Shown: positions 63,050 to 64,000 of the stretch, in pieces
How positions within the stretch are numbered: position 1 is the stretch's first letter
How the letters are laid out: every line of letters starts with the position of its first letter
Source: Crocinitomicaceae bacterium
GTDB taxonomy: Bacteria > Bacteroidota > Bacteroidia > Flavobacteriales_D > Crocinitomicaceae
DNA length: 64,000 nucleotides
Assembly (NCBI GenBank): GCA_029249445.1
Contig: JAQWHI010000013.1
Location: forward strand, 186,001 to 250,000
Direction: 5' to 3'
The notes under the pieces: model-generated
What the model was told of the DNA's origin: nothing
Seen by the model: the letters and a program-made list of their open reading frames with translations, nothing else
The model's database searches: none
Program-made: the position numbers and the translations under genes

Positions 63050-63691
63050 TTATTTTGTCGTTTTATTGTTTGCTCTTGCATAATAACGCTCAATTTGATT
63101 TTCACGTGCAAAGTCAGCGTAATTGTCCATGATTGTTTTGTAATTTGTCGAAGCAATATCAAAGTTGTTCAACGCTTCAGCGCACAAACCAGCTTTCTTT
63201 AGGTAGATTGGGGCTGTAAGGTCATTTTCTTGCATTTCTGCTGCTTCCATGTATTTTTCAAATGCCGAATCGTACTGTTCCATATCAGAATAGCAGTCTC
63301 CTTGCAAACCGATGGCCATTACTTTGACATACGTATCTTCAACACTAATATCCTCCAACTCTTGAAGTGCTTTTTTGAATTCACTTTTGGACATCAATTG
63401 ACGTGCATAAACGAACTGAGCAATTTCACCACCGATGTATCCATTGTACTTGTCCTTGATTGGCTTTAAAGATTCAAGCGCTGCATCCGTCGAATCGGCA
63501 ACAGCTAAATTTAGACCAGGCCAGTATTTACCTTTAGATTCTTCATTTTTTGGTGTCCAAACAAATTGGAGATAAATGAAATAACCTAGTGCGAGTAATG
63601 CTGCACTTCCTACAATAAGCGTGATTAAACGTAACTTCTTGTTCGTTTTAAATTGATTCTTTAATTCTTCTCCTGTAATATTTTCTAACAT
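63050..63691 (-). CDS. TPR membrane protein (YfgM-like)
   Basis: The 213-residue protein has a short cytoplasmic start, one membrane helix (about 22-45) and tetratricopeptide-like helices outside (about 75-205, with ALQELEDISVED and FEKYMEAAEMQEND). This is the layout of YfgM-type proteins, which bind the translocon and chaperone-like partners in the periplasm. It heads the operon with ribH and glmM. A TATTTTTG box (63711-63718 on the minus strand) lies 19 nt before the ATG. Confidence 0.82.
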   Translation of the reverse strand: MLENITGEELKNQFKTNKKLRLITLIVGSAALLALGYFIYLQFVWTPKNEESKGKYWPGLNLAVADSTDAALESLKPIKDKYNGYIGGEIAQFVYARQLMSKSEFKKALQELEDISVEDTYVKVMAIGLQGDCYSDMEQYDSAFEKYMEAAEMQENDLTAPIYLKKAGLCAEALNNFDIASTNYKTIMDNYADFARENQIERYYARANNKTTK

Positions 63692-63787
63692 TGCACTAAA
63701 TTATGACGAGCAAAAATAGTTTTTTTTTTCGATAAAGAAGTAAGTGATGATGGAAGATATTGAGCAAATTCAACTAATTTTACATTG

Positions 63788-64000
63788 ATGCATCTACAAA
63801 ACTTACATCTGATCAATTTTAAAAATTATGAGGAGGCTGAAATAATGCTCTCTGAAGGAGTAAATTGTTTTGTTGGCGACAATGGTGCAGGTAAGACAAA
63901 TGTACTTGATGCGGTGCATTACTTGAGCATTTGTAAATCCTACATGAATGTGATTGACCGTCAAAACATACGTTTTGATCAGCCCTTTTTTTCGATTCAA
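63788..64000 (+). CDS. recF: RecF DNA replication/repair protein, N-terminal part
   Basis: The frame runs off the right edge after 71 residues. It starts MHLQNLHLINFKNYEEAEI, the usual RecF opening, and has the Walker A motif GDNGAGKTN (about residue 35) and LDAVHYLSICKSY, typical of SMC-like ATPases. RecF loads RecA at gaps behind stalled forks. Divergent from the TPR gene, with 96 nt between them. Confidence 0.93.
   Translation, partial: MHLQNLHLINFKNYEEAEIMLSEGVNCFVGDNGAGKTNVLDAVHYLSICKSYMNVIDRQNIRFDQPFFSIQ

Overview
The window looks like chromosomal DNA of a Bacteroidota bacterium, most likely a member of the Flavobacteriales. The evidence is several independent signs: secreted proteins with the C-terminal type IX secretion (T9SS) sorting domain, a fused E1 alpha/beta 2-oxoacid dehydrogenase, a long form of IspH, TonB-dependent uptake, AT-rich DNA, few Shine-Dalgarno sites, and promoters of the Bacteroidota type (TTG, about 19 nt, TAnnTTTG). 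The species cannot be named from sequence reading alone.

Layout. 1-11.5 kb: the end of glutamate dehydrogenase, the fused E1, a LolA-like protein, an esterase divergent from a TonB receptor, ung, hemE with an OmpA-family gene, and a pseudouridine synthase. 11.5-14.3 kb: hutG-hutF-hutD on the minus strand (lower histidine degradation). 14.4-17.2 kb: SRPBCC, then a three-gene SPFH/GYF/membrane-protein cluster. 17.5-20.9 kb: tRNA-Asp, a T9SS cargo protein, cold-shock protein, acyltransferase, then tRNA-Ser, tRNA-Pro and tRNA-Arg. 21-24.5 kb: the one clearly accessory stretch. It has unknown secreted proteins, broken T9SS cargo genes, a 100-bp duplication and a 1.29-kb segment bounded by inverted repeats. 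24.6-33.1 kb: folD, a lipoprotein, YkgJ, SiaB-like kinase with a histone-deacetylase-like protein, a 47-residue Cys-rich peptide, CotH kinase, SUI1, pyrR-pyrB, STAS and RNase Z. 33.3-44.4 kb: parE-parC, rocD-phosphohexomutase-aroC, DUF4293 and an ABC-F protein. 44.4-54.8 kb (minus): M1 peptidase, CarH-like regulator with TspO, a FAS1 protein, a TlpA/DUF5106 thioredoxin, an ABC exporter and miaA. 55-64 kb (mostly minus): an MltF-like transglycosylase, acpH, DUF2795, ispH-adenylate cyclase-cobalamin adenosyltransferase, TPR-ribH-glmM, and the start of recF on the plus strand.

Most genes are housekeeping and form short operons with 1-17 nt overlaps. The points most worth following up are: the inverted-repeat-bounded element at 21.7-23.0 kb; miaA, whose reading frame has no ATG, GTG or TTG ahead of its P-loop; promoter boxes exactly 5 nt before the start codon of three genes, suggesting leaderless mRNAs; a B12-photoreceptor-type regulator paired with TspO; and a cyclase whose receiver domain has lost its phosphorylation residues.
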